Origin: Streptomyces atratus
GTDB lineage: Bacteria; Actinomycetota; Actinomycetes; Streptomycetales; Streptomycetaceae
DNA length: 64,000 nucleotides
Assembly (NCBI RefSeq): GCF_014648655.1
Contig: NZ_BMRN01000016.1
Location: 1 to 64,000 of the forward strand
Reading direction: 5' to 3'
The notes under the pieces are model-generated. The model saw nothing but the letters and a program-made list of their open reading frames with translations. It ran no database searches and was not told the DNA's origin. The translations under genes were made by a program, and so were the position numbers. Below, in pieces: positions 32,475-41,271 of this stretch; within the stretch, counting starts at the first letter, position 1; every line of letters starts with the position of its first letter.

Positions 32475-34483
32475 GTGCGGCTGCCTCCCGGGATGCGATG
32501 GGCGGGACGCGGCGGCGCCACGCCCTCGGAGTGGATTGCGCGGGGGGTGGCTGTCGCGGGTGCGGAACCCGCGGTGGCACGTACGAAGGCTCCGGCGCCG
32601 CCGACGAACGGCAGCTTCGCGGACGTACGGGCCAGGTCGAGGGTGAGCGTGGGCTTGGATTCCGGCGGCTCGATGAGGTCCCGGTCGGTGCCGGCGACGA
32701 TCAGGGCGAGGCGGTGTCCGGCCGGGACGACATGGTCGGTGGCCGCCAGACCGATGGTGATCGTGTAGGCCCTGCCCGGGGTGAGGGGGCGGCCGTGTCC
32801 GGCAAGGGCGTAGGTGCCGAGGTCTGCCCAGCCGCGGCTGATGACGGTCCGGTCGACCGTGACCGTGTCGGCCCGGGTGCCCTTGAAGCAGGAGCTGTCC
32901 CCGGTCGTGCTCGCGCCCCAGCAGGTGCGGTCGTCGAGGGTGGTGATGCCTTCGCCGGACGATCCGTAGTCGCGGACCGTGTCGGGGCCGATGTCCACGA
33001 GGACCGCGGAGAGATGGGCGGTCGATGTGGTCGGGGTGGCGGTGACGGTCACCGTGGACGATCCGGAGAGCCGAAGGTCCTGGGTGAGCGGCGCGGTGCG
33101 GAATCCGGCCTTGGCGCCCGTGGTCCGGTCCAGGTCGGCGGCCCACTCCGTCTCGCTCTGCGCCGGATCGTCGGTGAACGTCTCGGTGGCGCCGGGGCGG
33201 GCGGGCTTCAGGGCTAGGGTGCCGACGCCGGGCGCACTGCCGGAGCCGGGGCGCACGGTGGTGGTGTGCGTGGTGCGGGGTGGCCAGACCTTGTCGGTGG
33301 ACCACTGGTCGGGATGGCGTTCGATGTCGGCCATCGCTTCATGGTCGATGCCGTTGTCGTATCCGAGGAGGTAGTGGTCGAACCAGCGGTGCAGCGTGTC
33401 GACCCACTCGGCGCGCCGGTAGTCGAACGGGTCGACGTGTCCGGTCTGCGAGAGCCAGATCTTGCGCTCCACGCCCTGGTCCGCGAGGGCGTCCCACCAC
33501 TGGCCGAGGTGCTTGGTGCGGACGTTGAGGTCCTGCATGCCGTGTACGGCGAAGACGCTGGCCCGCACGTTGCGGGCGTCCTTCACGTAGTCGCGGTCGC
33601 TCCACAGCGTCGTCAGGTCGCCGGTGCGCGGCGCCTGGTCGACGAGCTGCTGCTGGACGGCGGCGCAGCGCCCGCGCGCCTCGGGGCTCTCGACATAGCC
33701 GGAGAGCCGGTCGGGGCCGCTGTTGTAGAGAGGGGCGCCCTGGGCGAAGTAGTAGTCGTACCAGGAGGAGATGGCGCTGATCGGCACGATGGTCCGCAGC
33801 CCGTCCACTCCGGTCGCCGCGACACCGTTGGCGATGGTGCCGTCATAGCTCTTGCCGATCATTCCGGTGCGGCCGTTGGACCAGCCGGCCGTGGCGCGGT
33901 CGCCGCCGGTACGCGTGGTGTAGCCGCGGGCGCGGCCGTTCAGCCAGTCGATGACGGCCTTGGCGGACTGCACATCAAAGCGGCCGCCGACGTCGATACA
34001 GCCGTCGGAGCGATTGGTACCGGCCAGATCGACGGCGACGAAGGCGTAGCCGCGCGGCACGAAGTAGTTCTCGTAGTAGAGGGGGAACCGGACGGGCCGG
34101 CCGTCGGTGTCGTACGTCTTGAGCTGGCTCTCGTTGCCGCGGCCGCAGCAGGAGTAGTACGGGCTGGCATCCATGATCACGGGGATTTTCCGGCCCTGTC
34201 GGGCGGGTTCACGCGGCCGGACGATGTCGACGGCGACGCGGTCGCTCTTCCCGTTTCCGTCGCCGTCCAGCCCGGTGTCGACCCAGACGGATTCGCGGAC
34301 GGCGTTCTCGTACGAGTAGGCGGGCCCGCTCTTCAGGGATCCGGATTGCTGGGCGCTGTTCTCCGGGGGCCGTGCGGCGCCCTGTGCACCTGCCGGTGAG
34401 AGCAGGACGGTCATCAGGGCGGCGACGGCCGTCACCACCAGCGATCTGTACGTCAAGCGGGTGCCCCGCGCACGTATCGGCAT
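32471..34483 (-). CDS. Secreted Xaa-Pro dipeptidyl-peptidase (S15/CocE-like)
   Basis: 670 residues. A signal peptide (LVVTAVAALMTVLLSPAGA) is followed by an alpha/beta-hydrolase domain with the nucleophile in GMIGKSYDG, the acid in the FAVHGMQDLNV region and the catalytic His in TGHVDPFDYR, then a jelly-roll C-terminal domain (~420-640). The family removes Xaa-Pro dipeptides or hydrolyses acyl esters. A small Cys-rich segment (YSCCGRGNE) precedes the nucleophile. ATG at 34483. It is translationally coupled to the M14 carboxypeptidase gene. Confidence 0.9.
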   Translation of the reverse strand: MPIRARGTRLTYRSLVVTAVAALMTVLLSPAGAQGAARPPENSAQQSGSLKSGPAYSYENAVRESVWVDTGLDGDGNGKSDRVAVDIVRPREPARQGRKIPVIMDASPYYSCCGRGNESQLKTYDTDGRPVRFPLYYENYFVPRGYAFVAVDLAGTNRSDGCIDVGGRFDVQSAKAVIDWLNGRARGYTTRTGGDRATAGWSNGRTGMIGKSYDGTIANGVAATGVDGLRTIVPISAISSWYDYYFAQGAPLYNSGPDRLSGYVESPEARGRCAAVQQQLVDQAPRTGDLTTLWSDRDYVKDARNVRASVFAVHGMQDLNVRTKHLGQWWDALADQGVERKIWLSQTGHVDPFDYRRAEWVDTLHRWFDHYLLGYDNGIDHEAMADIERHPDQWSTDKVWPPRTTHTTTVRPGSGSAPGVGTLALKPARPGATETFTDDPAQSETEWAADLDRTTGAKAGFRTAPLTQDLRLSGSSTVTVTATPTTSTAHLSAVLVDIGPDTVRDYGSSGEGITTLDDRTCWGASTTGDSSCFKGTRADTVTVDRTVISRGWADLGTYALAGHGRPLTPGRAYTITIGLAATDHVVPAGHRLALIVAGTDRDLIEPPESKPTLTLDLARTSAKLPFVGGAGAFVRATAGSAPATATPRAIHSEGVAPPRPAHRIPGGSRT

Positions 34484-34694
34484 GGGCGGAAGGTACCCCG
34501 GTCAACTCCTGTGCAACAGAGGGCGATCAACGGCGAACATTACGTGCCCATGACTTATCGCTCACCGTGTGCCATGTCGGCCGAATGGCGATTGTGTGAC
34601 AGCTGCGGCCATGGACACGACTGATGTGGCAGTCGCTGAATAGTGTCGACGTGACGGTTCGAAAGATCATTCACCCCGACGACTTGGAGCATTC

Positions 34695-36215
34695 GTGCAC
34701 CGCAGATTCATCGTCCCGAGCGCACTCGCGGCCTCCCTGCTGCTGGCGATCCCGGCCTCGGCCGCCGAAGGCACCGCGGGCGCCCCGGGCATCGGCGACC
34801 CCTATTACCCGGCCAGTGGCAATGGCGGCTACGACGTTTCCCACTACGACCTGCGGCTGAAGTATCAGCCCGCGACCGACCTGCTGGAGGGCACGGCGAC
34901 GATCCTCGCCACGACCACCCAGGAACTCTCCCGTTTCGACCTCGACTTCGGGCTGGACGTCTCCGAGGTACGGGTGAACGGCAAGAAGGCCGAATACGCC
35001 AGGAGCGGCGACCAGGAACTGGAGATCACCCCGGCTGCAGCCCTGGCGAAGGGCAAGGCCGTCTCGGTGGTCGTGCGGTACGCCGGGAAACCGTCGGAGC
35101 TGAAGATCAACGGCTGGACCTCCTGGGCTCGTACCCCGGACGGCGCGGTGGCCGCGCAGGAGCCGGACTCGGCCGTGTGGTGGTTCCCCAGCAATGACCA
35201 CCCGCTGGACAAGGCCACGTACGACATCTCGGTGTCCGTGCCCGACGGCACCCAGGCGATCAGCAACGGCGTGCTCCAGTCGCAGAGTTCGAAGCTCGGC
35301 TGGACCCGCTTCAACTGGCGTGCCGGCAAGCCGCAGGCGACGTATCTGACGACGCTGGCGATCGGCAGGTTCGACATCACCACGGACACCACATCGGACG
35401 GGCTGCCGGTCGTCAACGCGTACAGCAAGGACCTCGGCGCCAACGGCGGTGCGGCACGCGCCAGCATCGAGCGGACCACCGAGGTGGCCGAGTGGCTGAC
35501 GGAGGTCTTCGGGCCGTATCCCTTCGACGCGCTCGGCGGTTACTCCCCCAATGTGAAGAGCGGGTTCGCGCTGGAGACACAGACCAGGCCCTTCTACAGC
35601 CCGAAGCAGTTCGCGAACGGCGCGAACGTCTCGGTCGTCGTCCATGAGCTGGCGCACCAGTGGTACGGCGACAGCGTGTCCGTCAAGGGCTGGAAGGACA
35701 TCTGGATCAACGAGGGCTTTGCCCGCTACAGCCAGTGGCTGTGGTCGGAGAAGGAGGGCGAGGGCACCGCACAGGAGTTGGCGGACTACACCTACGCCCA
35801 GCATCCGGCGGACGACGCCTTCTGGACGGTGAAGCCGGGCGACCCGGGCCCCGACAACCAGTTCGACGCGGCCGTCTACGACCGGGGTGCGCTGGCGATC
35901 CAGGCGCTGCGCAACAAGGTGGGCGACGAGACGTTCTTCGAGCTGCTGAAGGGCTGGCCGGCCGAGCATGCCTACGGGAACGCGAGCGTGGCGGACTTTG
36001 TGACGTACGCGGAACGGGTCTCGGGCCGGCCGCTCGCAGACTTCTTCGACACCTGGCTGTACCAGCCGACGCGGCCTCAGGCCCCGGCGGCGGCCGCGGC
36101 GCACTCCTTGCGCGCGACCACGCAGCCCGCTCAGCCCGCTCAGCCCGCTCAGCCCGCTCAGCCCGCTTCATGGAAGCAGATCGCGGCCACGAACACGATC
36201 CACGACCACCGCTGA
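34695..36215 (+). CDS. Secreted M1 family metallopeptidase with QPA-repeat tail
   Basis: 506 residues. The signal peptide is LAASLLLAIPASA; the GTG at 34695 has GGAG upstream. The zinc motif is H317-E318-L-A-H321 with the third ligand E340 (NEGFARY), as in aminopeptidase N; the exopeptidase GAMEN motif is degenerate (GFALETQ). The length is shorter than full M1 enzymes because the C-terminal helical domain is minimal. The C-terminus carries five QPA triplets encoded by a 9-bp tandem repeat. It is divergent from the S15/M14 pair, giving three secreted peptidases side by side. Confidence 0.9.
   Translation: MHRRFIVPSALAASLLLAIPASAAEGTAGAPGIGDPYYPASGNGGYDVSHYDLRLKYQPATDLLEGTATILATTTQELSRFDLDFGLDVSEVRVNGKKAEYARSGDQELEITPAAALAKGKAVSVVVRYAGKPSELKINGWTSWARTPDGAVAAQEPDSAVWWFPSNDHPLDKATYDISVSVPDGTQAISNGVLQSQSSKLGWTRFNWRAGKPQATYLTTLAIGRFDITTDTTSDGLPVVNAYSKDLGANGGAARASIERTTEVAEWLTEVFGPYPFDALGGYSPNVKSGFALETQTRPFYSPKQFANGANVSVVVHELAHQWYGDSVSVKGWKDIWINEGFARYSQWLWSEKEGEGTAQELADYTYAQHPADDAFWTVKPGDPGPDNQFDAAVYDRGALAIQALRNKVGDETFFELLKGWPAEHAYGNASVADFVTYAERVSGRPLADFFDTWLYQPTRPQAPAAAAAHSLRATTQPAQPAQPAQPAQPASWKQIAATNTIHDHR
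36123..36167 (+). repeat. Five 9-bp tandem repeats encoding Gln-Pro-Ala
   Basis: CAGCCCGCT is repeated five times without change at the nucleotide level near the 3' end of the M1 peptidase gene. Identical codons suggest recent slippage-driven expansion; each unit changes the tail by three residues without breaking the frame. Confidence 0.95.
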
Positions 36216-36232
36216 CGGTCCACGGATCGGCT

Positions 36233-36278
36233 CCGGGCACCGTCGCCCCGCTCTTCTCGGCCGGGCGACGGTGCCCGG
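36233..36278 (+). terminator. Hairpin terminator after the M1 peptidase gene
   Basis: A perfect 16-bp inverted repeat, arms 36233-36248 and 36263-36278, with a 14-base loop, starting 17 bases after the stop. Confidence 0.85.
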
Positions 36279-36377
36279 GCGGACGGCAGGGGCGGACGGT
36301 TAGGCTGCTGGCGTCGGTGCTGTCCGGCCGGCCCCCGGCCGTATCCGGCCCGATCCCGCGCGTACGAGGAGCGTCCC

Positions 36378-37427
36378 TTGCCCGGTCCGACCCCCGATTC
36401 CTCTCGCGATGTCCGCCCCACACTGGAAGCCGTGGCGGCCCTCGCCGGGGTTTCACGGGCGACGGCCTCCCGGGTGGTGAACGGCGGGGCGGGGGTGCGG
36501 AAACCGCTCGTGGAACAGGTACGCAAGGCGGTCGACGAGCTCGGCTACGTTCCGAACCACGCCGCACGGACCCTGGTCACCCGGCGCAACGGCGCGGTCG
36601 CCGTGATCATCGACGAGCCGGAGTTCCGGATCTTCTCCGACCCGTTCTTCTCCCAGCAGATCCGCGGCATCAGCCGTGAACTGAGCGTGTACGACGCGCA
36701 GTTGGTACTGCTTCTGGTGGAGGGCAGCGGGGACTTCGACCGGGTCGCCCGCTATCTGGCAGGCGGCCATGTGGACGGCGCGCTGGCGTTCTCGCTGCAC
36801 ATGGACGACGAGCTCCCTTCCATCATCCGCCGGTTCCGGGTTCCCACGGTCTACGGGGGCCGCCCCGGCCGGCCGGGTGCTGCGTCCGAACCGGCCCTTC
36901 CCTACGTCGACTGCGACAACCGGGGCGGCGCAGCCGAGGCCGTACGCCATCTCGTCTCCCTCGGCCGCCGGCGGATCGCGCACATCGCCGGACCGCGCGA
37001 CCAGACTTCGGCACTCGACCGGATCGACGGCTACCGCGATGTACTGCCCGAAGGCGATCCGGCGCTGCTCGCGGAAGGCGACTTCACCGTCGAGGGCGGC
37101 GCACGGGCGATGACGCAACTCCTTGAGCGCCACCCCGACCTGGACGCGGTCTTCGCCGCCAACGACCTGATGGCCTCGGGCGCCCTGCGGGTGCTGCGCG
37201 AGCGCGGCCTCAGGGTGCCGAAGGAGGTGGCCCTGGTCGGCTTCGACGACATGGTGTCGATAGCCGAGATCACCGAGCCCCCACTGACGACGGTCCGTCA
37301 GGACGTCGAGGGAATGGGCAGGTTGATGGTGCGGATGCTGATGCGGCGGCTGAACGGCGAGGGCGAGGGTGACGAGCTCGAATCGGTGATCACGCCGACC
37401 CGGCTGGTGCACCGGGCTTCCGCCTGA
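36378..37427 (+). CDS. LacI family transcriptional regulator
   Basis: 349 residues. The N-terminal helix-turn-helix (about 15-60) contains TLEAVAALAGVSRATASRVVNG and the hinge region GYVPNHAARTLVT. The periplasmic-binding-protein-like effector domain follows, with VFAANDLMASGALRVL and ALVGFDD. The start is a TTG at 36378 with GAGGAG 7 bases upstream. The preceding gene on the same strand ends at a terminator. Its effector is unknown; no sugar transport or hydrolase operon is adjacent. The 3' end overlaps the converging MpaB gene by 38 bases. Confidence 0.92.
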   Translation: MPGPTPDSSRDVRPTLEAVAALAGVSRATASRVVNGGAGVRKPLVEQVRKAVDELGYVPNHAARTLVTRRNGAVAVIIDEPEFRIFSDPFFSQQIRGISRELSVYDAQLVLLLVEGSGDFDRVARYLAGGHVDGALAFSLHMDDELPSIIRRFRVPTVYGGRPGRPGAASEPALPYVDCDNRGGAAEAVRHLVSLGRRRIAHIAGPRDQTSALDRIDGYRDVLPEGDPALLAEGDFTVEGGARAMTQLLERHPDLDAVFAANDLMASGALRVLRERGLRVPKEVALVGFDDMVSIAEITEPPLTTVRQDVEGMGRLMVRMLMRRLNGEGEGDELESVITPTRLVHRASA

Positions 37428-38304
37428 GCTTCCCGTCGCCCCGGACGGCCTCGCGATGCGCCGCCCGTGCCCTGCGCGCGTACGGGAGATAGCGCAGCCG
37501 CTCGGGCAGCACGGGCACGACGCGCCGCACCACCCCGCAGAACCGCCGCAGCTGCCGCTCCTGCGCATCCGTCCACTCCAGCCCGATCGCCACCCGTGCG
37601 TCCGGCGGCATCAGCCCGATGGTCACGAAGCGACGGAACCGGGCCAGCGGCGGGAGCAGCACCGGCCACAGCGCCTTCAGCAGCAGCCGGACGGGCAGCG
37701 GCCCACGGTCCGGCGACGGCACGGGGCGGTCGGTGGCGATCAGGTCCTCGACGACGACGGTCAGCTCGATCTCGTCGGCCAGCACCTTTCGGAAGTACGG
37801 CCAGAACTCCTCGATCGTCTGCGGCATGTCCCGGTCGTGAATGCCGAGAATCCTGCCCACCTGCAGCCACTCCCGGTACAGGGCCCGTTCCTGGGCGTCG
37901 GTGAGCGGTCGGACGAGATAACGCGCGGCGTGCTGGTAGACGGGAAACCCCGTGGCGTGCACCCACGCATAGTTCGCAGGGGACAACGCATGGTAACGGC
38001 GCCCCCGGGTGTCGGTGCCCTGGATGGTGCGGTGCAGTTTGCGGAGCCTGCGGCCTTCCTCGGCGGCCGCCTCGCCCCCGTACACCCATAGCTGCAGCGA
38101 TCGCAGGGACCTCTCGCCGCGCCCCCACGGGTCCGTACGGAAGACGGAGTGTTCGTCGACGCCCGCACCGACCGCCGGGTGGGCGACCTGGAGAGTGAGG
38201 GCGGCGGGCAGCATCAGGAGGGCGCGGATGTCGCCGGAGAGACTCCAGAGCACGCCGCCGGGCGGCGGCGGGGCGGGGGCACTTCTGGCTGTTTCGGTGT
38301 TCAT
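37390..38304 (-). CDS. MpaB/DUF2236 family oxygenase (first copy)
   Basis: About 304 residues of the MpaB/rubber-oxygenase-like (DUF2236) family, heme-dependent oxygenases acting on hydrophobic substrates. Recognisable segments are SLSGDIRALLMLPAALTLQVAHPAVG, FRTDPWGRGERSLRS and SPANYAWVHATGF with candidate heme-ligand histidines. ATG at 38304 with GGGAG upstream. A second, diverged family member lies 1.2 kb away on the other strand beyond decayed DNA. The 3' end overlaps the LacI gene. Confidence 0.85.
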   Translation of the reverse strand: MNTETARSAPAPPPPGGVLWSLSGDIRALLMLPAALTLQVAHPAVGAGVDEHSVFRTDPWGRGERSLRSLQLWVYGGEAAAEEGRRLRKLHRTIQGTDTRGRRYHALSPANYAWVHATGFPVYQHAARYLVRPLTDAQERALYREWLQVGRILGIHDRDMPQTIEEFWPYFRKVLADEIELTVVVEDLIATDRPVPSPDRGPLPVRLLLKALWPVLLPPLARFRRFVTIGLMPPDARVAIGLEWTDAQERQLRRFCGVVRRVVPVLPERLRYLPYARRARAAHREAVRGDGKLRRKPGAPAGSA

Positions 38305-38504
38305 GCGGAGCTCCCGGCGGTCGGCGGGGCGTAAGCGGCTCGACGCCCGACCCCTGTGTGATCCAGTATGCGACCGCTTCCAGAAACGGGCCATATTGCA
38401 TCCGATGCAACATACGACATCGAGGATGAGGGGCCTGCTGCCAGGTCGAACGACACTCTCTACGGCGGCCCTTGGTAGCAGAACCGACTCGGAGCTGCCG
38501 GGTG

Positions 38505-38754
38505 GCGCCCACCTGGTCCCGGCTCAGGGGGTTGTCCGCCTCGATCCCGAACCCGCCGTGTCCGACGTGATGCTGGAGGGCTGGGCAAGGCAACAACGCT
38601 CGCGGTTCCTGAACTTCGACGCCACGGTCAAGCCGCGCCTTGCCTGCTGAAGCGCTTCGTCGAGTTCTCCGACCAGTGCCCCTGGCAATGGCAGGCGGTC
38701 GAGGTCGAAGCCTTCCTGGATCACCTGCGCGCCCGACGGCCGACGTTCGCGTGA
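38505..38754 (+). pseudogene. Tyrosine recombinase (integrase) N-terminal fragment, frameshifted
   Basis: Two frames read together like the SAM-like DNA-binding domain of a Streptomyces tyrosine recombinase: VMLEGWARQQRSRFLNF in one and RFVEFSDQCPWQWQAVEVEAFLDHLRARRP in the other, with the change near 38645. The catalytic domain is missing: the frame stops at 38754. No tRNA gene or attachment repeat was seen nearby. It marks a former mobile-element insertion. Confidence 0.7.
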
Positions 38755-39107
38755 CTGTCCCGACCACGCGTGCCGGCGCCCCATACAAGTTCCTGCACCG
38801 GGCGGCGCCCGAAGTCCGCGAACAACTCGTCAGGCTCTTCGGGCACGTAGTTCTCGCGGCACAGAGTCACCGGACCGCAGTGAGAAGTGTCGATTACCGG
38901 GGCCCCAAAAACGCAACTGTCCCGGACCCATCCGCATAGGGCGTCGTCACCCTCGACCTGCACCGGATGGCAGAACGTCTCCATCCAGGGCCGAAGCTCA
39001 CGGACGACATCGTCATGGTCCCGCTTTTCGAACAGCCACACACCGGCCGCCGGCCCCGCCACGTCTTCCTCCACGCTCACGTTGCGCGACCCACTCGCGT
39101 CGTTCAT
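38721..39107 (-). CDS. Hypothetical protein, 3' end truncated into integrase remnant
   Basis: About 128 residues from an ATG at 39107. The segment GPAAGVWLFEKRDHDDVVRE, then RPWMETFCHPV and RVRDS-like WVRDSCVFGAP has protein-like composition and faintly resembles DUF6368 family proteins as I remember them. The last dozen residues are antisense to the integrase fragment, so the natural C-terminus has been lost at about 38757. The ATG overlaps the stop of an immunity-like fragment. No clear ribosome-binding site. It may not be expressed. Confidence 0.4.
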   Translation of the reverse strand: MNDASGSRNVSVEEDVAGPAAGVWLFEKRDHDDVVRELRPWMETFCHPVQVEGDDALCGWVRDSCVFGAPVIDTSHCGPVTLCRENYVPEEPDELFADFGRRPVQELVWGAGTRGRDSHANVGRRARR

Positions 39108-39214
39108 GAGGGTGGAGGGCATGCGGCGGTACCGACCATCGAGGCCCGCCACTTCTGATAGTCGCGCGCAAGCTGTTCCTCGACAGCCTGAACTGCAGCT
39201 TCTCGCCCAATCAC
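39104..39214 (-). pseudogene. Fragment resembling the N-terminus of an Imm35/YrhB-type immunity protein
   Basis: A GTG-initiated 36-codon frame begins IGREAAVQAVEEQLARDYQK and W, the kind of start seen in YrhB-domain (Imm35) proteins of streptomycetes, then loses similarity and stops. The rest of the expected ~90-residue domain is absent. Together with the neighbouring truncated gene it suggests the remains of a toxin-immunity island. The family resemblance is from memory. Confidence 0.35.
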
Positions 39215-39400
39215 GCGTTCGGCATCCCGTACGGATCCCAGTCTCAACCAGCGGATTCTCACGGCTCAGAGCCACGCAGAAGAGCGCTGAGGGACCTTCC
39301 TGCTCAGGAAGTAAGACAGCTGCGGAACAAGCGCTCTGCGCCAGTAGCACGTGCGCAGGGTCCCCCTCCCACGCACCCTTCCGCACACCCGCCGACGGTG

Positions 39401-39495
39401 TTGACGCGACCAATGAAACAAGTCAATAGTATTTGTATCTTTGACTCCGATGGATCGATGCTCCATCAATCTCTTTGGAAATCAAGGGGGTTGAT
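39401..39495 (+). promoter_or_regulatory. AT-rich island with inverted repeat upstream of the second MpaB gene
   Basis: This stretch is markedly AT-rich compared with everything around it. It contains TTGACG (39401), TAGTAT (39427), TTGACT (39441) and the inverted repeat GATGGA-N7-TCCATC (39449-39467). No pair of -35/-10 boxes has ideal spacing, but it is the likely promoter/operator of the MpaB gene at 39560 and may be foreign DNA. Confidence 0.45.
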
Positions 39496-39559
39496 GATCG
39501 CTGAGGGATGGAAGAGGCAGCTCCCGCACGAAATCGGCATACGGACAGGAGGGCGCACC

Positions 39560-40471
39560 ATGGGCCGGTACAGCCGCCTGCGCGAGATCCGCCGGATGGA
39601 TCCCGCGCGCGATTACGCCGAGATCCTCCGGCTGATCTCGCAGTACGAGTTCCCTTGGGACTACCGGCAGGGCGTGAGTGTCGCGTTCCTCCGCGACTAC
39701 GGCGTCCCGCGGATCTCCGTGCTCCTCGACCGCACCCAGGAGTTCGAACGGTCCGGGCAGAAGCGGTACGACGACACGGTGCTCATCGGGTACGAGATGG
39801 CCGCGGACGGTTTCGACTCGGAGCGGGGACGGGCAGCGGCGCGGCATCTCAACCGGATCCACGGCAAGTACCGCATTCCGAACGAGGACTTCCTCTATGT
39901 CCTCGCGACCACGGTCGTCGGCCCGAAACGCTGGATCGACCGGTTCGGCTGGCGCCCGCTCTGCGCGCAGGAGGTCCAGGCGCTGGCGGAGGTCGGCCGG
40001 AAGATGGCGGCGATGATGGGCATCGAGGGGGCTCCCGAGTCGTACGCGGGGTTCGAGCGGCTCCTCGACGCCTACGAGGAGCGGATGTTCGCGTACGACC
40101 CGGCCAACCGACGGGTTGCCAACGCCACGTTCCGGATCATGGCCGGCTGGTATCCGCGGCCGTTGCGCCCTCTCGTGGCCCGGTTCTCGCTCGCTGTGCT
40201 GGACGAGCGGCTGCTCGTGGTGCTGGGCTTTCGTCCGCAACCGCACTGGGCGCGGTTGTCGGCCGAGGGAGTTCTGCGGCTGCGCGCGCGGTGCGTGCGG
40301 TGGCTGCCGGCCCGGCCCCGCTGGCTGCCCTCGCGCCCGCAGCCTCGCTCGTACCCGTTCGGCTGGCGGCTCGACGACCTCGGCCCGCACTGGGCGCGCA
40401 GCCGCCCCCTGGAGCCCCTGCCCGACGAGAGGGGGGCGTCGCCTCGCACCGTTCCCAACCAGAGCGCATGA
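39560..40471 (+). CDS. MpaB/DUF2236 family oxygenase (second copy)
   Basis: About 303 residues. The opening RYSRLREIRRMDPARDYAEI and YEFPWDY, then RIHGKYRIPNEDFLYVLATTVV are typical of the MpaB-type branch of DUF2236 oxygenases, which differ from the shorter Lcp-like branch represented by the first copy. The ATG at 39560 has a strong AGGAGGG site; an in-frame ATG at 39494 with AAGGGGG is an alternative. The C-terminal 70 residues are Arg/Pro-rich. A TetR gene converges on it from the other side. Confidence 0.83.
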   Translation: MGRYSRLREIRRMDPARDYAEILRLISQYEFPWDYRQGVSVAFLRDYGVPRISVLLDRTQEFERSGQKRYDDTVLIGYEMAADGFDSERGRAAARHLNRIHGKYRIPNEDFLYVLATTVVGPKRWIDRFGWRPLCAQEVQALAEVGRKMAAMMGIEGAPESYAGFERLLDAYEERMFAYDPANRRVANATFRIMAGWYPRPLRPLVARFSLAVLDERLLVVLGFRPQPHWARLSAEGVLRLRARCVRWLPARPRWLPSRPQPRSYPFGWRLDDLGPHWARSRPLEPLPDERGASPRTVPNQSA

Positions 40472-40507
40472 GTGAGTAAACACACCCTCCCACCAGGCCG
40501 AACACCT

Positions 40508-40525
40508 GGCCGGACCGGTCCGGCC
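40508..40525. terminator. 18-bp perfect palindrome between convergent genes
   Basis: GGCCGGACCGGTCCGGCC is fully self-complementary and lies between the MpaB stop (40471) and the TetR stop (40636). It can fold as a hairpin and may stop transcription from both sides; a protein-binding site is the alternative. Confidence 0.5.
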
Positions 40526-40635
40526 CGGGGCCCGGCACACTGCCCGGTCGGTCCCTTCCTCCCTGTACGCCGGATCGCCCAGGGACCCGGCACCACGTGA
40601 CCGGCCGGTTCCGGCTGCGACCGGGACGGGAGGAC

Positions 40636-41271
40636 CTATTGCCCCGCAGCGAGCAGCGGCACCAGATAGCGGCGTGCGAACGCCCGTACCTGCGCTTCGT
40701 CGTCGAGTTCGAAGCAGCTGACGGGGTTGAGGAGGAAGGAGACCGTGATCCGCACCATCAGCTCGGCGACCGGTGCCGGATCACTGACCGGTCGCCCCTC
40801 GGCACGCCGGGCATGGCGCAGCCGGTCGGCCAGGTAGTCACGGATGGCAAGGAAGGCCGGCCCGCTCTCCAGTGTGAGAAAGGGAAGCATGGTCTCGGGC
40901 TCCAGTCTCAACAGACCGCCGATCAGCGGGTGTTCACGGATGTGCCCCAGGACTGCGACGAAACCCTCGACGAGCCGGTCCTCCGTCGTGGGAAGTGCGG
41001 CGACCGCGTCGTCCACTTCCACGACGAAGCACCGGTACTCGCGCAACAGGCAGGCCGAGATCAGGCTGTCCTTGTTGCCTATTCGCCGGTAGACGGTGAC
41101 CCGCGAGACCCTGGCGCGCTTGGCGACGTCGTCGACGGTCGAGCGGCGCAGCCCGAAGGTCATGAACTGTTCACGCGCGGCATCGAGGATCTGCTCGCTC
41201 AGCGCGTCCGACGGTGGTGTCTCGCTGAGTGCCCGGGCCAGCAGTGTCTCGTTCGTTCTCCGTGCCGCCAT
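40636..41271 (-). CDS. TetR family transcriptional regulator
   Basis: 211 residues. The N-terminal helix-turn-helix (about 30-75: ILDAAREQFMTFGLRRSTVDDVAKRARVSRVTVYRRI) is clear; the C-terminal ligand domain is of the TetR_C type common in fatty-acid and steroid regulators. ATG at 41271 with GGGGAGGG upstream, preferred over an upstream ATG. It converges on the second MpaB gene, a likely target. A region of 545 bases without a firm gene lies upstream. Confidence 0.88.
   Translation of the reverse strand: MAARRTNETLLARALSETPPSDALSEQILDAAREQFMTFGLRRSTVDDVAKRARVSRVTVYRRIGNKDSLISACLLREYRCFVVEVDDAVAALPTTEDRLVEGFVAVLGHIREHPLIGGLLRLEPETMLPFLTLESGPAFLAIRDYLADRLRHARRAEGRPVSDPAPVAELMVRITVSFLLNPVSCFELDDEAQVRAFARRYLVPLLAAGQ

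Noticed and set aside
31167..33305. Single 712-residue version of the M14 peptidase
   Set aside because: The first ~280 residues are a shifted-frame translation of the S15 gene; the ATG at 32474 gives a signal peptide and an ATGA overlap.
38505..40600. tRNA or attachment site next to the integrase fragment
   Set aside because: No tRNA-like sequence or matching direct repeat was found on either side.
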